Origin: an uncultured bacterium
GTDB lineage: Bacteria > Nitrospirota > Thermodesulfovibrionia > Thermodesulfovibrionales > Dissulfurispiraceae
Direction of reading: 5' to 3'
Length of the DNA: 34,367 nt
Assembly (NCBI GenBank): GCA_937960465.1
Contig: CALGPO010000109.1
Coordinates: forward strand, 1 to 34,367
How positions within the stretch are numbered: position 1 is the first letter of the stretch; each line of letters starts with the position of its first letter. Of this stretch, positions 18,778-29,200 are shown in pieces. The translations under genes and the position numbers were made by a program. Below the pieces are notes generated by a model. It ran no database searches and was not told the DNA's origin. It saw only the letters and a program-made list of their open reading frames with translations.

Positions 18778-21613
18778 CTATCCTCAACAGAAGTAAAGGA
18801 ACCATCTCAGGACTGACCTTAGATTTTGCTTCAATCCTGTCCTTCCAATCACGCACTTCCTTTTCAAGTTGAGCAAGCCTGTGAGTTCTCACAGCAGGCA
18901 AACCTATCCGTTCAATAGCGCGTTTGCGGGCGGCAAAGGCATACTCTCCTTTCTCTCGTTCCTTAGCAAGTCTATCCCTATGCCTTTGGAGAAGTTCCTC
19001 ATAGAGATGTTTTCCGTGAACTTCCGCCGCTTCAGATGCCCTCAAAAAAGCAAGGCTGGCATCTTCACCGTTAAGATAACCTCGAATATCTGGATTAATC
19101 ATGAGCAGTTGCTCCCATACATGTCGCGCTGTAGGCAATAGGCTACGACCGTCATCGTGGAGAAATAACGGCATAATACAGTGCCTGTTCCAGTCTTCTC
19201 CATGGATGCTAATACGCCATAACGACCAGACCCCCCTCACTTCAGAAGGAAGCTCTTGCAACTTAATGAGCGGTACAGGCTGTCCCGGTGCAAAACGGGG
19301 AAGACGCATAACCAGACCTCGAATCTTTGGGTTTTCCAGTGTCAGGTGTTGTGCGGTTGGTATCTTTTCCGCGTCTTTTCCAGTAAAAACCACTTTTGAA
19401 TTGGTAGTGCCATCCGGCCATAAGAGATTCCATACTTGACCGTGCTTTTCTGCTTTGCCGCCATAAGTTCTGAGATAGCTAATAGTCATGCGTTCCACCC
19501 AGCATGGAAGCGGGTGAGACATCAGTTTTTGAGTTGCGCCCGGATCAAGGTCTTCAGAAGATTGAAGAACCGACCTATATTGTTTAGCCTCCTTGACTTG
19601 CTCATGTATCTGGTCAACAATTTTATCTACTGTGGCATCTATGGCTTCCGGATGAAGCATGGCTTCAATATATAGGTCATCGAAAATTTTACCGGCCTGG
19701 GCCGAGTCGAGGACATCTCCGGTTTTATCTATTCCAAATTCCCTTAAAATCACGGTAAGTTTTTCTTCAAGCACCTCGCGTACCCGGTGTTCTACAGTAT
19801 CCTGAAGAACAAAGTTTACCGCACGAACTGTGTGCTCCTGACCTATTCTGTCCACCCTGCCAATACGTTGTTCAAGACGCATCGGATTCCATGGGATATC
19901 ATAGTTTATAACGGCATGACAAAATTGAAGGTTCAAACCCTCTCCACCTGCATCTGTTGAAATCAATATGCGTGCCTCTCTGGCAAAGGTCTCCTGTGCC
20001 CTCAGCCTTTCTTCCATGTCCATAGAGCCATTCAGGCAGGCCACATTAAAGCCGCGTTCAGTCAGAAACTTCTTGAGCATCTCCTGCGTGGGAACAAATT
20101 CAGTAAATACCAGCACCTTGAGTTCAGGGTCGCCTTCTTCCTGTTGAAGCCGGTAAATCCATTCAAGGAGTGCTTCGGCCTTGGCATCAGGGCCCGTTTC
20201 TTCACAACCTTTGGCAGCCTGCAGGAGGAGCTTAACCTCGGCCCGTTCGTTCTTAAGGGCTTTAAGCCGAGTCCTGAGAAGTGTCTCAATCTGTTCCTGT
20301 CCATCGAGTTCGCCCCAATCTTCTTCAGACATAGAAAAAAGCGCAAGCTGTTCCTCGGGAAGTGCGAGCGCCTCAAGCCGTCTTTCAAGTGTCGTGCGTA
20401 TTGCCTGAGTGCTTGAAGTTACAAGGCGTTGCATAAGTATAAGAAGAAAACCAATGTAACTCTTCTTCTCACGCATTGCCTGATTATAACCTTCGCGGAC
20501 GTAATCTGTTACAGCATCATATAAAAGCTTCTGTTCTTTATGGCGATCTTCCCACGATACGGGAATAAGCTGGGTGAGCCTTGGTTTAAACAGTGGTTTC
20601 CCCTCTGCCGTAATTGCCCGGCGCTTTTCGCTTCTGATAACATAAGGATGGACTCGCTCCTTTGTAATGCTATAAACATCAGGAAAGGCATCGGGGTCAA
20701 TCAAGGACATCAGGCGGTGGAAGGCGTCGGTTTTACCCTGATGAGGCGTGGCTGAAAGCAACAGGAGATATGGAGAGGCCTCAGCCAGTGCCTGCCCGAG
20801 TTTATAACGGGCTACCTGATCGGTGCTGCCGCCAAGACGGTGAGCCTCATCCACAATAACCATATCCCAACCAGCCGATATCAGGTCTTCAAAACGTTCT
20901 CTGTTGTATTCGGCAACCTGGTCTTTTGACCACCCTCGACGATTATCAATAGGTTTAACTGAGTCCAGAGGGCAGACAATCTGGTTGCGGCTTCGCCAGA
21001 TGTTTTCTTCTCTTGAGATTCGGCGGTAAGCTGGGATGTCGCTTGGTATAAGAAGCGAGAATTCCTCTCCGAAATGAGTGCGCATCTCAGCAACCCATTG
21101 TATAACCAGTCCCTTGGGCGCTATTACCAGGGTCCTCTTTACTTGTCCCCGGAGCTTAAGCTCCCTCATGATTAGGCCGGCCTCGATAGTTTTGCCAAGT
21201 CCAACCTCGTCAGCCAAAAGATATCGAATTCTGTCATTAGATATTGCTCTTGAGAGCGCCTTTATCTGATGAGGCAAAGGGATGACTGACGATTCAATAG
21301 GTGCAAGAAGCACATCATGGGTCAGGGCATCTGCAATGCGGGCTGCAGTCGCGACATAGGCAATGAAATCACTTGTACCGATATTTGCTTCGCTGAGGGG
21401 CTTTAGTCTGTCAGAGCGAACTTTAATAACAACATCCTGGCTTGGAAGCCATACCCGGCAGATTGTCTCACCCCAGAGAGTCTGGGTTTCTATGACCTGA
21501 CAGGGGCAGTGATGATCCAAAGAATAGAACCACGAATTCACACGAATGGACACCAATGATTTGGTCAGACCCGAATTCTGTGCTTTTTGATATTCGTGTT
21601 GATTCGTGTCCAT
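18755..21613 (-). CDS. brxHII: SNF2/SWI2-type helicase, BREX type 3 BrxHII-like
   Basis: 952 aa; YLLADEVGLGKTIEAGLIMRELKLRG (motif I), VIVDEAHRLGG, LLLSATPHQGK, ILISTDAGGEGLNLQFCHAVINYDIPWNPMRLEQRIGRVDRIGQ. Confidence 0.85.
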   Translation of the reverse strand: MDTNQHEYQKAQNSGLTKSLVSIRVNSWFYSLDHHCPCQVIETQTLWGETICRVWLPSQDVVIKVRSDRLKPLSEANIGTSDFIAYVATAARIADALTHDVLLAPIESSVIPLPHQIKALSRAISNDRIRYLLADEVGLGKTIEAGLIMRELKLRGQVKRTLVIAPKGLVIQWVAEMRTHFGEEFSLLIPSDIPAYRRISREENIWRSRNQIVCPLDSVKPIDNRRGWSKDQVAEYNRERFEDLISAGWDMVIVDEAHRLGGSTDQVARYKLGQALAEASPYLLLLSATPHQGKTDAFHRLMSLIDPDAFPDVYSITKERVHPYVIRSEKRRAITAEGKPLFKPRLTQLIPVSWEDRHKEQKLLYDAVTDYVREGYNQAMREKKSYIGFLLILMQRLVTSSTQAIRTTLERRLEALALPEEQLALFSMSEEDWGELDGQEQIETLLRTRLKALKNERAEVKLLLQAAKGCEETGPDAKAEALLEWIYRLQQEEGDPELKVLVFTEFVPTQEMLKKFLTERGFNVACLNGSMDMEERLRAQETFAREARILISTDAGGEGLNLQFCHAVINYDIPWNPMRLEQRIGRVDRIGQEHTVRAVNFVLQDTVEHRVREVLEEKLTVILREFGIDKTGDVLDSAQAGKIFDDLYIEAMLHPEAIDATVDKIVDQIHEQVKEAKQYRSVLQSSEDLDPGATQKLMSHPLPCWVERMTISYLRTYGGKAEKHGQVWNLLWPDGTTNSKVVFTGKDAEKIPTAQHLTLENPKIRGLVMRLPRFAPGQPVPLIKLQELPSEVRGVWSLWRISIHGEDWNRHCIMPLFLHDDGRSLLPTARHVWEQLLMINPDIRGYLNGEDASLAFLRASEAAEVHGKHLYEELLQRHRDRLAKEREKGEYAFAARKRAIERIGLPAVRTHRLAQLEKEVRDWKDRIEAKSKVSPEMVPLLLLRIDGSGTNG

Positions 21614-21622
21614 TCGTAGTTC
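21527..21622. repeat. ~96-bp palindromic intergenic repeat (ACACGAAT / ATTCGTGT family) overlapping the pglXI stop and brxHII 5' end
   Basis: Arms GAACCACGAATTCACACGAATGGACAC (21527-21553) and GTGTTGATTCGTGTCCATTCGTAGTTC (21596-21622); 22 of 27 positions are reverse-complementary. Confidence 0.8.
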
Positions 21623-24459
21623 TACTCCTCCCCCGAACGCGTGAGCGCTTGGTCATACCACATGAGAAGCTTTGGATCTTCCTGAAGGATGTCTTCGGGA
21701 ATTTTTTGGGCAACTGCAATAATAGTCTTGTAATCGCGCTCCTGCCATGCCTTCTTGAATCCAGCCCTGACAGCCTCAAGACGGAAGACCTTTAGCTTCT
21801 TTTGCTTGGACTCCCTGTATTCCTCAAACTCTCTCAGTAGCGCCCTTTCGCGGAGTTTCTCAAGGTCACTGGCCTTGCTTGGGTCTGGCACATACCAGCG
21901 GTCTTTTGCCTTGGCCCTGAGGGCAGGGGCGTCTTTATCGAGCTTTCTAAGCTCCTTGAAGTTGCTGGACAGATAGCTATGTATCTGGCTCGGCACATCT
22001 CCTTTACCATCGTAACGGATAAAGTTCTGTTCAAGGAGTTCCAACAATTCAAGTGGCCTTTCATGCTTTTGCCAGCCTCCGATCTCTTTCATAAACTGCG
22101 GATGGAGTTCTTGGAAGTTCTGCGGCTTCTTGAGGAGCTGCTGTTTGAGCCACTGGATGGCTGAGGCCTCATCAGTGACGAAGAACTGAAGCTGCAGAAC
22201 CTCCCGGACAGTCATACGCTTCTTGTCATACTCGACAACCTGCTCAGGTAGGAAATACATGCCGTCTCTTTCTGAGAATCGCTTGGCAAGACCCTGATAA
22301 AACTCTGATGCCGAGATAGGAATAGTCACTCCTCGCTGGACATGGAAGGCAACCATCCGATCAAAAAGGAGATAGTTCTGACGCTCGGCAATTATTTCGG
22401 CTTGGCCGTCTTTAGAGACAAAAACAGGAAGTTGCTTTAAGTGCGTGCGGACGAAGTCCCAGACGCCTTTTTCCGTTCCTGCCTCAAGCTTAAAGCGTTC
22501 CTCCAGTCCGCCATTGGGTTTGTAAGCAGAGATGATTAAATCCTGCTTAACTGCCCCACCACTGGTTACCTGTTTAAATGTGCCCTGTTTCTTGTCTAAT
22601 GTGCGCACATCGGCTATAACAAACCCTGCATGTTGTAGCGCTTCCTGAATGGAATTCCAAACGCTATTTTTCGAATTATGAAATTCTACTGTCATCCATC
22701 TGCCAGGCTTTAACACCCTGAAGTATTCTTTAAAACACTCTGTCATCAAGCGTTGATATTCAGCCAATCCCTTGCCTTGCGTTTCGTTCTCGATAGCCTC
22801 GTGTTTGTTGTTGGTAAATACCTTGAGCCATGCCTCCCAGAGGAAGTTGAGCTCCGAGTACATAAGATTTCCGCCAAAGGGGGGATCAGTGAAGATGTAG
22901 TCACAGGAATTATCTTGAAAATTTATTTTTGTTGAAGAACATGTGGCGATAGGGTTCTTCCCCCTTATCTCCATATAAGCGGCTATCAGTTTGATTATTT
23001 TGTTTAGGTAAGCTGTAAATATATTAGATTCTGTTACCTGTGACGCAACATAGAGAGTTCCACTCAATGGATTGTAAGGGAAAGATACACCAGGTCTATA
23101 TCTGTTCATCTTTGAAATATTGACTAATTGGCTATTGAATAGAAGTTGTAATTGCTTATACCCTAAACATCTCTTATATATAGCTCCCAGCACCCATAAA
23201 TTGCGTTTCGTATAAAAATGATGGACATGGGTTAGGCCGATGTCATCATTGCGGCGGGATTCATCTCCTTCCGGCATCCTGTCTGTCGGGAACCAATAGG
23301 GAATGTCGCTATTTTCAATCTTATTAATAAGAGCCAAATCAAAGGAATCGGGGGTTTTCTCAAAACGTTTTTTGTCCACGCTATAATTGATTAAGACTGG
23401 CATCTGCTTCGCCTGGCGAATGGTCTGCCGAAGGGCACTGTCGTACTTGTGCACCCAGGCACGGTCCATGCGGCGTTTAGTAAGCAAAGCGTTGCAATGA
23501 GGACAATGGAACTCATCACGCACCTTGCCCTCTTCTTTATCCACAGCCGCTTTCCAGAAAACAACCTCTCCAGTGCATTCCGGACAGACAAAGACATCAG
23601 ACCAGACCGTGTAGTTAATCTTGCCTTTGGTCTTGCCATCTGTGTGCAGGGTTTCGTACATCCAGCCACACTCATCTTCTACTTCTTTCAGAATGCACTT
23701 TGCTTCTCGCTCAAAGGCCTTTACATCCACTGGCGTGTTGTAGTTGTAGGCAATAAAGGTTGCCGCTGGCGAAAGGTCATTTAAGACAGCCAGACGTGCA
23801 CCAAGTTTCGAGAAAGGTCTCCATATAGTTTTCCCGTTCTCGTCAGTCTCCTGCTGATAGATCGTCCCGTCTTTGTCCACCCGGTAGCCAAGCGACTCAA
23901 CCACTGCTCTGTCCCCGCACATCTGGGCGGCCACACCTGTCATTCCAGTCCCGCAGAACCCATCGAAGATTATATCCCCCGGTTCGGTGTAATGCAGGAT
24001 GTACCGCATGATAGCCTTGTGCGGTACTTTTGTATGATAGGAGTGTGCATTGTAAATTGGATCGTTCTTCCCTTCACTCACATCAGCCGCAAACGGCTCC
24101 CGACGATAGTTGTCTGTCTTCGGGTCGTAGGGCTTGCCGTAGTGCTTGATAAAGTCGGCAATGAACGGATTCGGGCAGGCGGTGTAGTATGGCGGGTCGG
24201 AAAGGGCAAGGATATCCTCATCCTTTCCAATAGGAAATCCTTCTATTTTCCGAAACTCAGGGTCATTGAGCTTCTCTCTGAGCTTTTCAAGGAAATACTC
24301 CCTCCGTGCCTCGTCGTTTTCAAAGGTCATTCCAAGGCATTCGACCCTTTTAGAACGATTCTCCTCAAGCTCCTGCTCATAGGACTTCTCAAACATCTCG
24401 TCCTGCTCCGATGAGAATATAGGTCTTGTATGCGTACCTGCCTTGTTCTTTTTAGACAT
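21622..24459 (-). CDS. pglXI: Adenine-specific DNA methyltransferase, BREX type 3 PglXI-like
   Basis: 945 aa; IIFDGFCGTGMTGVAA (SAM motif), LSDPPYYTACPNPFI and IFTDPPFGGNLMYSELNFLWEAW catalytic-type motifs; zinc-ribbon CPECTG...CPHC; SD AAGGTG. Confidence 0.87.
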   Translation of the reverse strand: MSKKNKAGTHTRPIFSSEQDEMFEKSYEQELEENRSKRVECLGMTFENDEARREYFLEKLREKLNDPEFRKIEGFPIGKDEDILALSDPPYYTACPNPFIADFIKHYGKPYDPKTDNYRREPFAADVSEGKNDPIYNAHSYHTKVPHKAIMRYILHYTEPGDIIFDGFCGTGMTGVAAQMCGDRAVVESLGYRVDKDGTIYQQETDENGKTIWRPFSKLGARLAVLNDLSPAATFIAYNYNTPVDVKAFEREAKCILKEVEDECGWMYETLHTDGKTKGKINYTVWSDVFVCPECTGEVVFWKAAVDKEEGKVRDEFHCPHCNALLTKRRMDRAWVHKYDSALRQTIRQAKQMPVLINYSVDKKRFEKTPDSFDLALINKIENSDIPYWFPTDRMPEGDESRRNDDIGLTHVHHFYTKRNLWVLGAIYKRCLGYKQLQLLFNSQLVNISKMNRYRPGVSFPYNPLSGTLYVASQVTESNIFTAYLNKIIKLIAAYMEIRGKNPIATCSSTKINFQDNSCDYIFTDPPFGGNLMYSELNFLWEAWLKVFTNNKHEAIENETQGKGLAEYQRLMTECFKEYFRVLKPGRWMTVEFHNSKNSVWNSIQEALQHAGFVIADVRTLDKKQGTFKQVTSGGAVKQDLIISAYKPNGGLEERFKLEAGTEKGVWDFVRTHLKQLPVFVSKDGQAEIIAERQNYLLFDRMVAFHVQRGVTIPISASEFYQGLAKRFSERDGMYFLPEQVVEYDKKRMTVREVLQLQFFVTDEASAIQWLKQQLLKKPQNFQELHPQFMKEIGGWQKHERPLELLELLEQNFIRYDGKGDVPSQIHSYLSSNFKELRKLDKDAPALRAKAKDRWYVPDPSKASDLEKLRERALLREFEEYRESKQKKLKVFRLEAVRAGFKKAWQERDYKTIIAVAQKIPEDILQEDPKLLMWYDQALTRSGEE

Positions 24460-24486
24460 TTAAATAGACACCTTAAAATTTATAAA

Positions 24487-24565
24487 CTTCTATGCACATC
24501 CTATACACATGTGCATAGAAGTTATGAAACTTGTGTATAGAGTTATTGTTAGCGTGTATAGAAGG
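24487..24565. promoter_or_regulatory. Cluster of five TATRCAC heptads with perfect 15-bp inverted repeat; candidate operator array
   Basis: AACTTCTATGCACAT-CCTATACAC-ATGTGCATAGAAGTT plus GTGTATA at 24533 and 24554; spacing of like-oriented copies is 22 and 21 bp. Confidence 0.65.
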
Positions 24566-26210
24566 CATATCTCTTAGTCCCGTGTTGAAAAATTTTACCT
24601 TGTTTTTCAAGTCGTTTTAGCAGGTGATAGGCTTGAGCAGGACTTAATCTGCAAAGTTCAATTACATCCGAACGTTTAATAGAGCTGTGCTTATCGATGT
24701 ATGTAAGCACCATTTGTTCCTGCTGGATTGGATCGAAGCCAGCCTGACGGACGTAACCGGCTTTTTGTCCAGCTTTCCTATAAACCCTGGCACTTAAGGT
24801 ATAGGTACGACCGCGGCCAGAGCCGTGAGCCTCGATCATGCCTGCCTCAGTCAATTTTTCGAGCGTAGATCGGGTCTCGTGTTCAGATTTCTGAGTGGAT
24901 GAAACAAAATCACTGATGGTAAGTCTGCGTTCCTGCCTGAGGCGGAACAGGATTATGAGACTGTCAAGAGGCAGGGAGCGGCCTATGCGCTGTTCTTCCC
25001 GGAGCACCATTTCAAGGAAATCCAGATCGGATTCAGCGTTGCTCATTCTGACGACAACAGAAGTGGCATCTGACCGTCCGTAATCAGGGGCTGGACGGCC
25101 GTAGCGCAGAAGACCCTCAAAAATCCTATCAATGCCACGACCAGTGCGCTCGGCCAGCCCAATCCTCTTGGATATATCAGCCAGGAGCGGATTGCGAGGA
25201 CGTGGTTCTGTTACAAGGAGGTTATCCATAGTAACACCCTCAACAAATCCGCCGGGATTGGAAATAGTTAATCCATCATCATCGATGCGGATATGGACAC
25301 AACCAATCCTTGAATAGTCGCGGTGGACAAAAGCATTTATCAGCGCTTCCCTGAATGCTCTTCGTTCAAAATTTGGAATCGGTACCCTGAAAAGGCTAAC
25401 CTGCACCTCTTTTTCAATCACACGGGCTGAAAAAAGCCGCTCAACTTCTTCAAAGGTTTGGAGTAATGGTTTGCGAAAAAATTCGTTTGATCGAACCTCG
25501 GTCCCTTCGAGCACCTGAAAGGCTATTTCATGTGCTGGAACGTATTGCCTCAAAACATCCTCTCGCCCAATCATGAGCAATCCAGCCAATGTGGGGCACT
25601 GTATGCCTTCAACAGAGGTGATCAATCCGAGTGCTCCGTCCAATTCCCCATCTGCCAGGGGAAGAAGTGTGGAATCCCCACCATAGCGTCGAATTGCCTC
25701 ACGGAGGCGTTGTCGCTCCAGAGGATTCAGTACATCCACTGTTAAAGAAGACAATGGCATTGCAGAAGGGTCTGCGAGACCAAGAGCAGATTGCCGCTGG
25801 ATAAATTCATGTGGATAAAATGGCACAGCCTCTGGCTTACCAGTAGCAAGCAGCCTCCGGCGCTGAAGCAATCCTTCAGAGGTAGAAACCAATTGCCTGG
25901 ATTTAGGCACTTGAATATGTGCGATCTGCTTGTTATCGTACTCCAATATCTCGACTCGCACAGATAGCGGGGGATTAGTTCTGTTCGAAATGAGAGCGGA
26001 GAGACCAGCAGGATCATTGTGATTCGGATGCAAACCTGTGACCTTCCCATCGTCTTCAACGCCGAGGTACAAATCCCCCCCATCGGTATTAGCCATAGCG
26101 ACAATAGCCACAACCAACTCTCGGTCTGGAAGGCTATTTTGGTCACTCTTGAATTCAACAGTGAGAGTTTCGCCTGTCTCAAGAATACTTTTTAATTTAT
26201 TTATATCCAT
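24549..26210 (-). CDS. AlbA_2 (Schlafen-like) ATP-binding protein with HATPase_c_4-like domain and C-terminal winged helix
   Basis: 553 aa; ETGETLTVEFKSDQNSLPDRELVVAIVAMANTDGGDLYLGVEDDGKVTG; FREALINAFVHRDYS...RNPLLADISKRIGLAERTGRGIDRIFEG; C-terminal SSIKRSDVIELCRLSPAQAYHLLKRLEKQGKI. Confidence 0.88.
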   Translation of the reverse strand: MDINKLKSILETGETLTVEFKSDQNSLPDRELVVAIVAMANTDGGDLYLGVEDDGKVTGLHPNHNDPAGLSALISNRTNPPLSVRVEILEYDNKQIAHIQVPKSRQLVSTSEGLLQRRRLLATGKPEAVPFYPHEFIQRQSALGLADPSAMPLSSLTVDVLNPLERQRLREAIRRYGGDSTLLPLADGELDGALGLITSVEGIQCPTLAGLLMIGREDVLRQYVPAHEIAFQVLEGTEVRSNEFFRKPLLQTFEEVERLFSARVIEKEVQVSLFRVPIPNFERRAFREALINAFVHRDYSRIGCVHIRIDDDGLTISNPGGFVEGVTMDNLLVTEPRPRNPLLADISKRIGLAERTGRGIDRIFEGLLRYGRPAPDYGRSDATSVVVRMSNAESDLDFLEMVLREEQRIGRSLPLDSLIILFRLRQERRLTISDFVSSTQKSEHETRSTLEKLTEAGMIEAHGSGRGRTYTLSARVYRKAGQKAGYVRQAGFDPIQQEQMVLTYIDKHSSIKRSDVIELCRLSPAQAYHLLKRLEKQGKIFQHGTKRYAFYTR

Positions 26211-26217
26211 CTTTATC

Positions 26218-29200
26218 TCACTCCAGCACTATCCTCACCTTACCTAGTTCCTTTCCTCTGGTAAGCTCATTCAGATATTCCTCAAATCGCTTCTTCATCT
26301 CCTCCGGCGTAACCGGCGAACCGCCTGAAATCAGTGCTGTCCGCAGGTCTTCTATCTTCATAGTAACCTTGGCAAGCCCTGAGAGTACCTCCTTCAGGGC
26401 ATTTATAAACTCATGACTGAGGTCATCCGGAAGAGTGCGTTTCTTCATGAAGTCATCTATCAGTTTCCTTGGTTTTGGTTTTAGCAGTTCGAGGTTTTCT
26501 TTGGTTGTAGGGTCATCAAGGTTCGTAAGCAGTGTCTGTGTCCAGTCAGAAAGGAGCCTATCTAATTCCTCATCCAGACGGTCGAGGACTATCCCTGCAG
26601 GAGCTTTTGGCTCATCAACATTCGGCTTAAATGAGCAGTGGGGACATAACGGAGACACCTCAAGTTCCTGCTCGGTCAGGGCAAAGCAACTCTTAAGTCC
26701 AGCCAGTCGGTTCTGGAAGTCAGTGAGTTGCTGTATGGGCATAAGGTCGATTGTTGAAAGTTTCTTGAGCCTCTCAAGCCTTTCATCGCGCATAAGTGCG
26801 GCCTTTTTCTTATCATCACTTACGCCCAAACGGGCCCTTTTATGAATGCTCAGGTATTCATCCATATAAGCTTTCTTGAGTGCAGTGAGTTTGCTAATCA
26901 ACTGTAGGCGGAATGAAGGGTCTTTTCGCTTCTTTGAGTCCGAAATATCGCTCAGAACTTCTGTTTTGACCTTGTTCATGCGCTCTATCCACTCATGGCC
27001 AACGGGCAACATAGTCTCTGCCATCGAAAGGTAATTGGTTATGGCTCCGGCCTGACCAGAGGTAAGCTCATGCAGAGACTGAACCTCTGCGATGGCTTTC
27101 AGTCCGGCGCTCTGCGATTTAACTTCATCTACGCCATACCGGAAGTTCTTGAACTTGCCCGGCGTGTTATATGCCTGAAGAGACTCGACAAAGCCCTTTG
27201 TTTCATCAAGACGTGTGCGATATCCTCTTGCCTCCTCCTCACCAAGAAGATTACAGCCCCAGAAGGGCAGTCCATCCTGCAAATACTGCTGAGCAAGCAC
27301 GAGCTTCTCTACACTTTGAGCGACAATCTTCTGGAGTTCTTGAACTGGTTCTTCTTTTCCTTGTGTGATAAGTTGAGCCATTCCGGGTGTAAGACCCAGC
27401 GTTTCAAATAGCGCCTTGAGTGCGGGCAGATTCCACTCCTTCGGGCGCTCGATATGCTTAAATTGGGTTAGTTCATCAACAGATGTTGCGGCAAGCAATG
27501 AAAGCGCCGTGGCATCGAATTTTTGTCCGGGAATGGCCAGAACAATATCCCCAGAGTAAACAAGACCCGCAAGAACGACAACCACCCACTCCGGCTCAAG
27601 CCGCAGGGACTGAGGCGCCATGTATTCAAGACCATTGACTTCTTGTATAATCTCCGAGCGATTGACCACCTGCCCATGTCCTTTTTTCCTAAGGATATCC
27701 AGTATGTGCCTGGCATACCTTGAATGGTGAGGATCAAGCCGTTCCCCGTCAAGAAGCTCCAGGGCATCAAGAACAGCCGTTGCCTGTTTTGTTCTCGTCT
27801 GCCCGGCAATTGCCCTCAGAGCATCCTGTGCAGCCTGCGCCCTGCTGGCGCCAGTAATGAGTATGGAAAAAACAGGATAATCAGGTGCCTGGTCCTCAAA
27901 ATGTGTTGCCAGACAGACCGACCCGGCTGTATTTACGATATCCCGCACATTTACCCGCGCGCCTCCAGTTGCTGAGACTTTTCCCTTTACCCAGCCCAGT
28001 AATGGCTTGGTCTTCCCTTGATAGGTAACCTCAAATGCGGTGATCATGTGTTCCTGAAGCCATTTTGTAAGCTCACGGAGAAAACCAGATGCCTTTGATT
28101 CATAGGTAGACTTTGCATGACCGGAAGATGTGGACGCCAGATCAAGGGATGCAGCATAACTGCGAAGGGTATTTCTAAAGGCATCGTCAGCACCGGTCAG
28201 ATAGAAGAAGACCTCATCAGCTTTTTTCTCATCCTTGAAATGAGGCGCATCATGGGGCTGTATGAAATAAAGATAAAAGTCCCGTGGCGGCACTGCTGTA
28301 GAGCGTTCGTTGGGGGCGCCGAAGAAAAGGTATCCGCCTCTGGCAGCTTTACGCTCCAGCCATTCAAGCTCGTGTTGCCAGATTTTATAGCCCGTAACAT
28401 AGGTCTGGTCTGTGCATTCCATTACAATCTTGAGTGCCTCGTAATAATACCGGTCGAGTTGGGTGTCATCCATGCTCTCGGCCCGTTTTTCAATCAAGGC
28501 ATCAAAATCATCTGTCTTCTTAAGGTCTATGTAATACTGACGGTTATCGGGATTGAAAGAGATGAACTGGCCGCTTACGGTCTTATGAATCTCCTTAAGA
28601 ACTGTCTCGACCTGTGTCAGGAGGTCATCAGCAGGGTCGCCGCCAAGTTCTTCGATGCCTGGCTGGTAAAGGCAGAGGCCATCTCGCAATTCTTCTGCTG
28701 TTGCACCCAGTGGTGAATAAATGTCTCCTGTGGTCAGGCGATGGACTGATAGAGCGCGAATAATGCGGAGCGCCATGTCCTTATAGGCCGGCCGGGTAAA
28801 AGCCTGCTGAATACGTGCTTCGAGCACCTGGCTGCAGTCGATTACTGCCTTGATGTCAGGAACAGCCCTGAAAGAAGGGTTTGCTCTCAGGGTGTCCCAG
28901 TAACTATCATATGCAATAAGGCCCGGATAGTCTTCAGGTACATTTTTATCAAGCAATCTCTTCATCGCCAGTGATAGTGTCTTAAGAACCTCGCGTTTTT
29001 CTACGGCCGTCACACGTTCAAAGGTATCAATATAGTCAGGGTGGACAGGGAAAAGGCGGACATACTCGTCCATCCGCTCGTTCATGTGGCCGTAGAACCT
29101 GGCAAAAGGCGTCAGATATTCTCGGATTTTGGCCTGCTGATCGGCTGTTTTCTTAAGAAGGCGTTCAGCTACTACGAACTTGACATCCTTACGGGCTATG

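Noticed and set aside
24481-24570. Possible mini CRISPR array from the repeated GTRTATAGA units
   Set aside because: Units are ~7-13 bp, in both orientations, spaced 21-22 bp with no proper spacers and no cas genes; fits operator sites better
28117-28716. 199 aa plus-strand ORF opposite brxC
   Set aside because: Antisense shadow of a long P-loop ATPase gene; no motif or SD support
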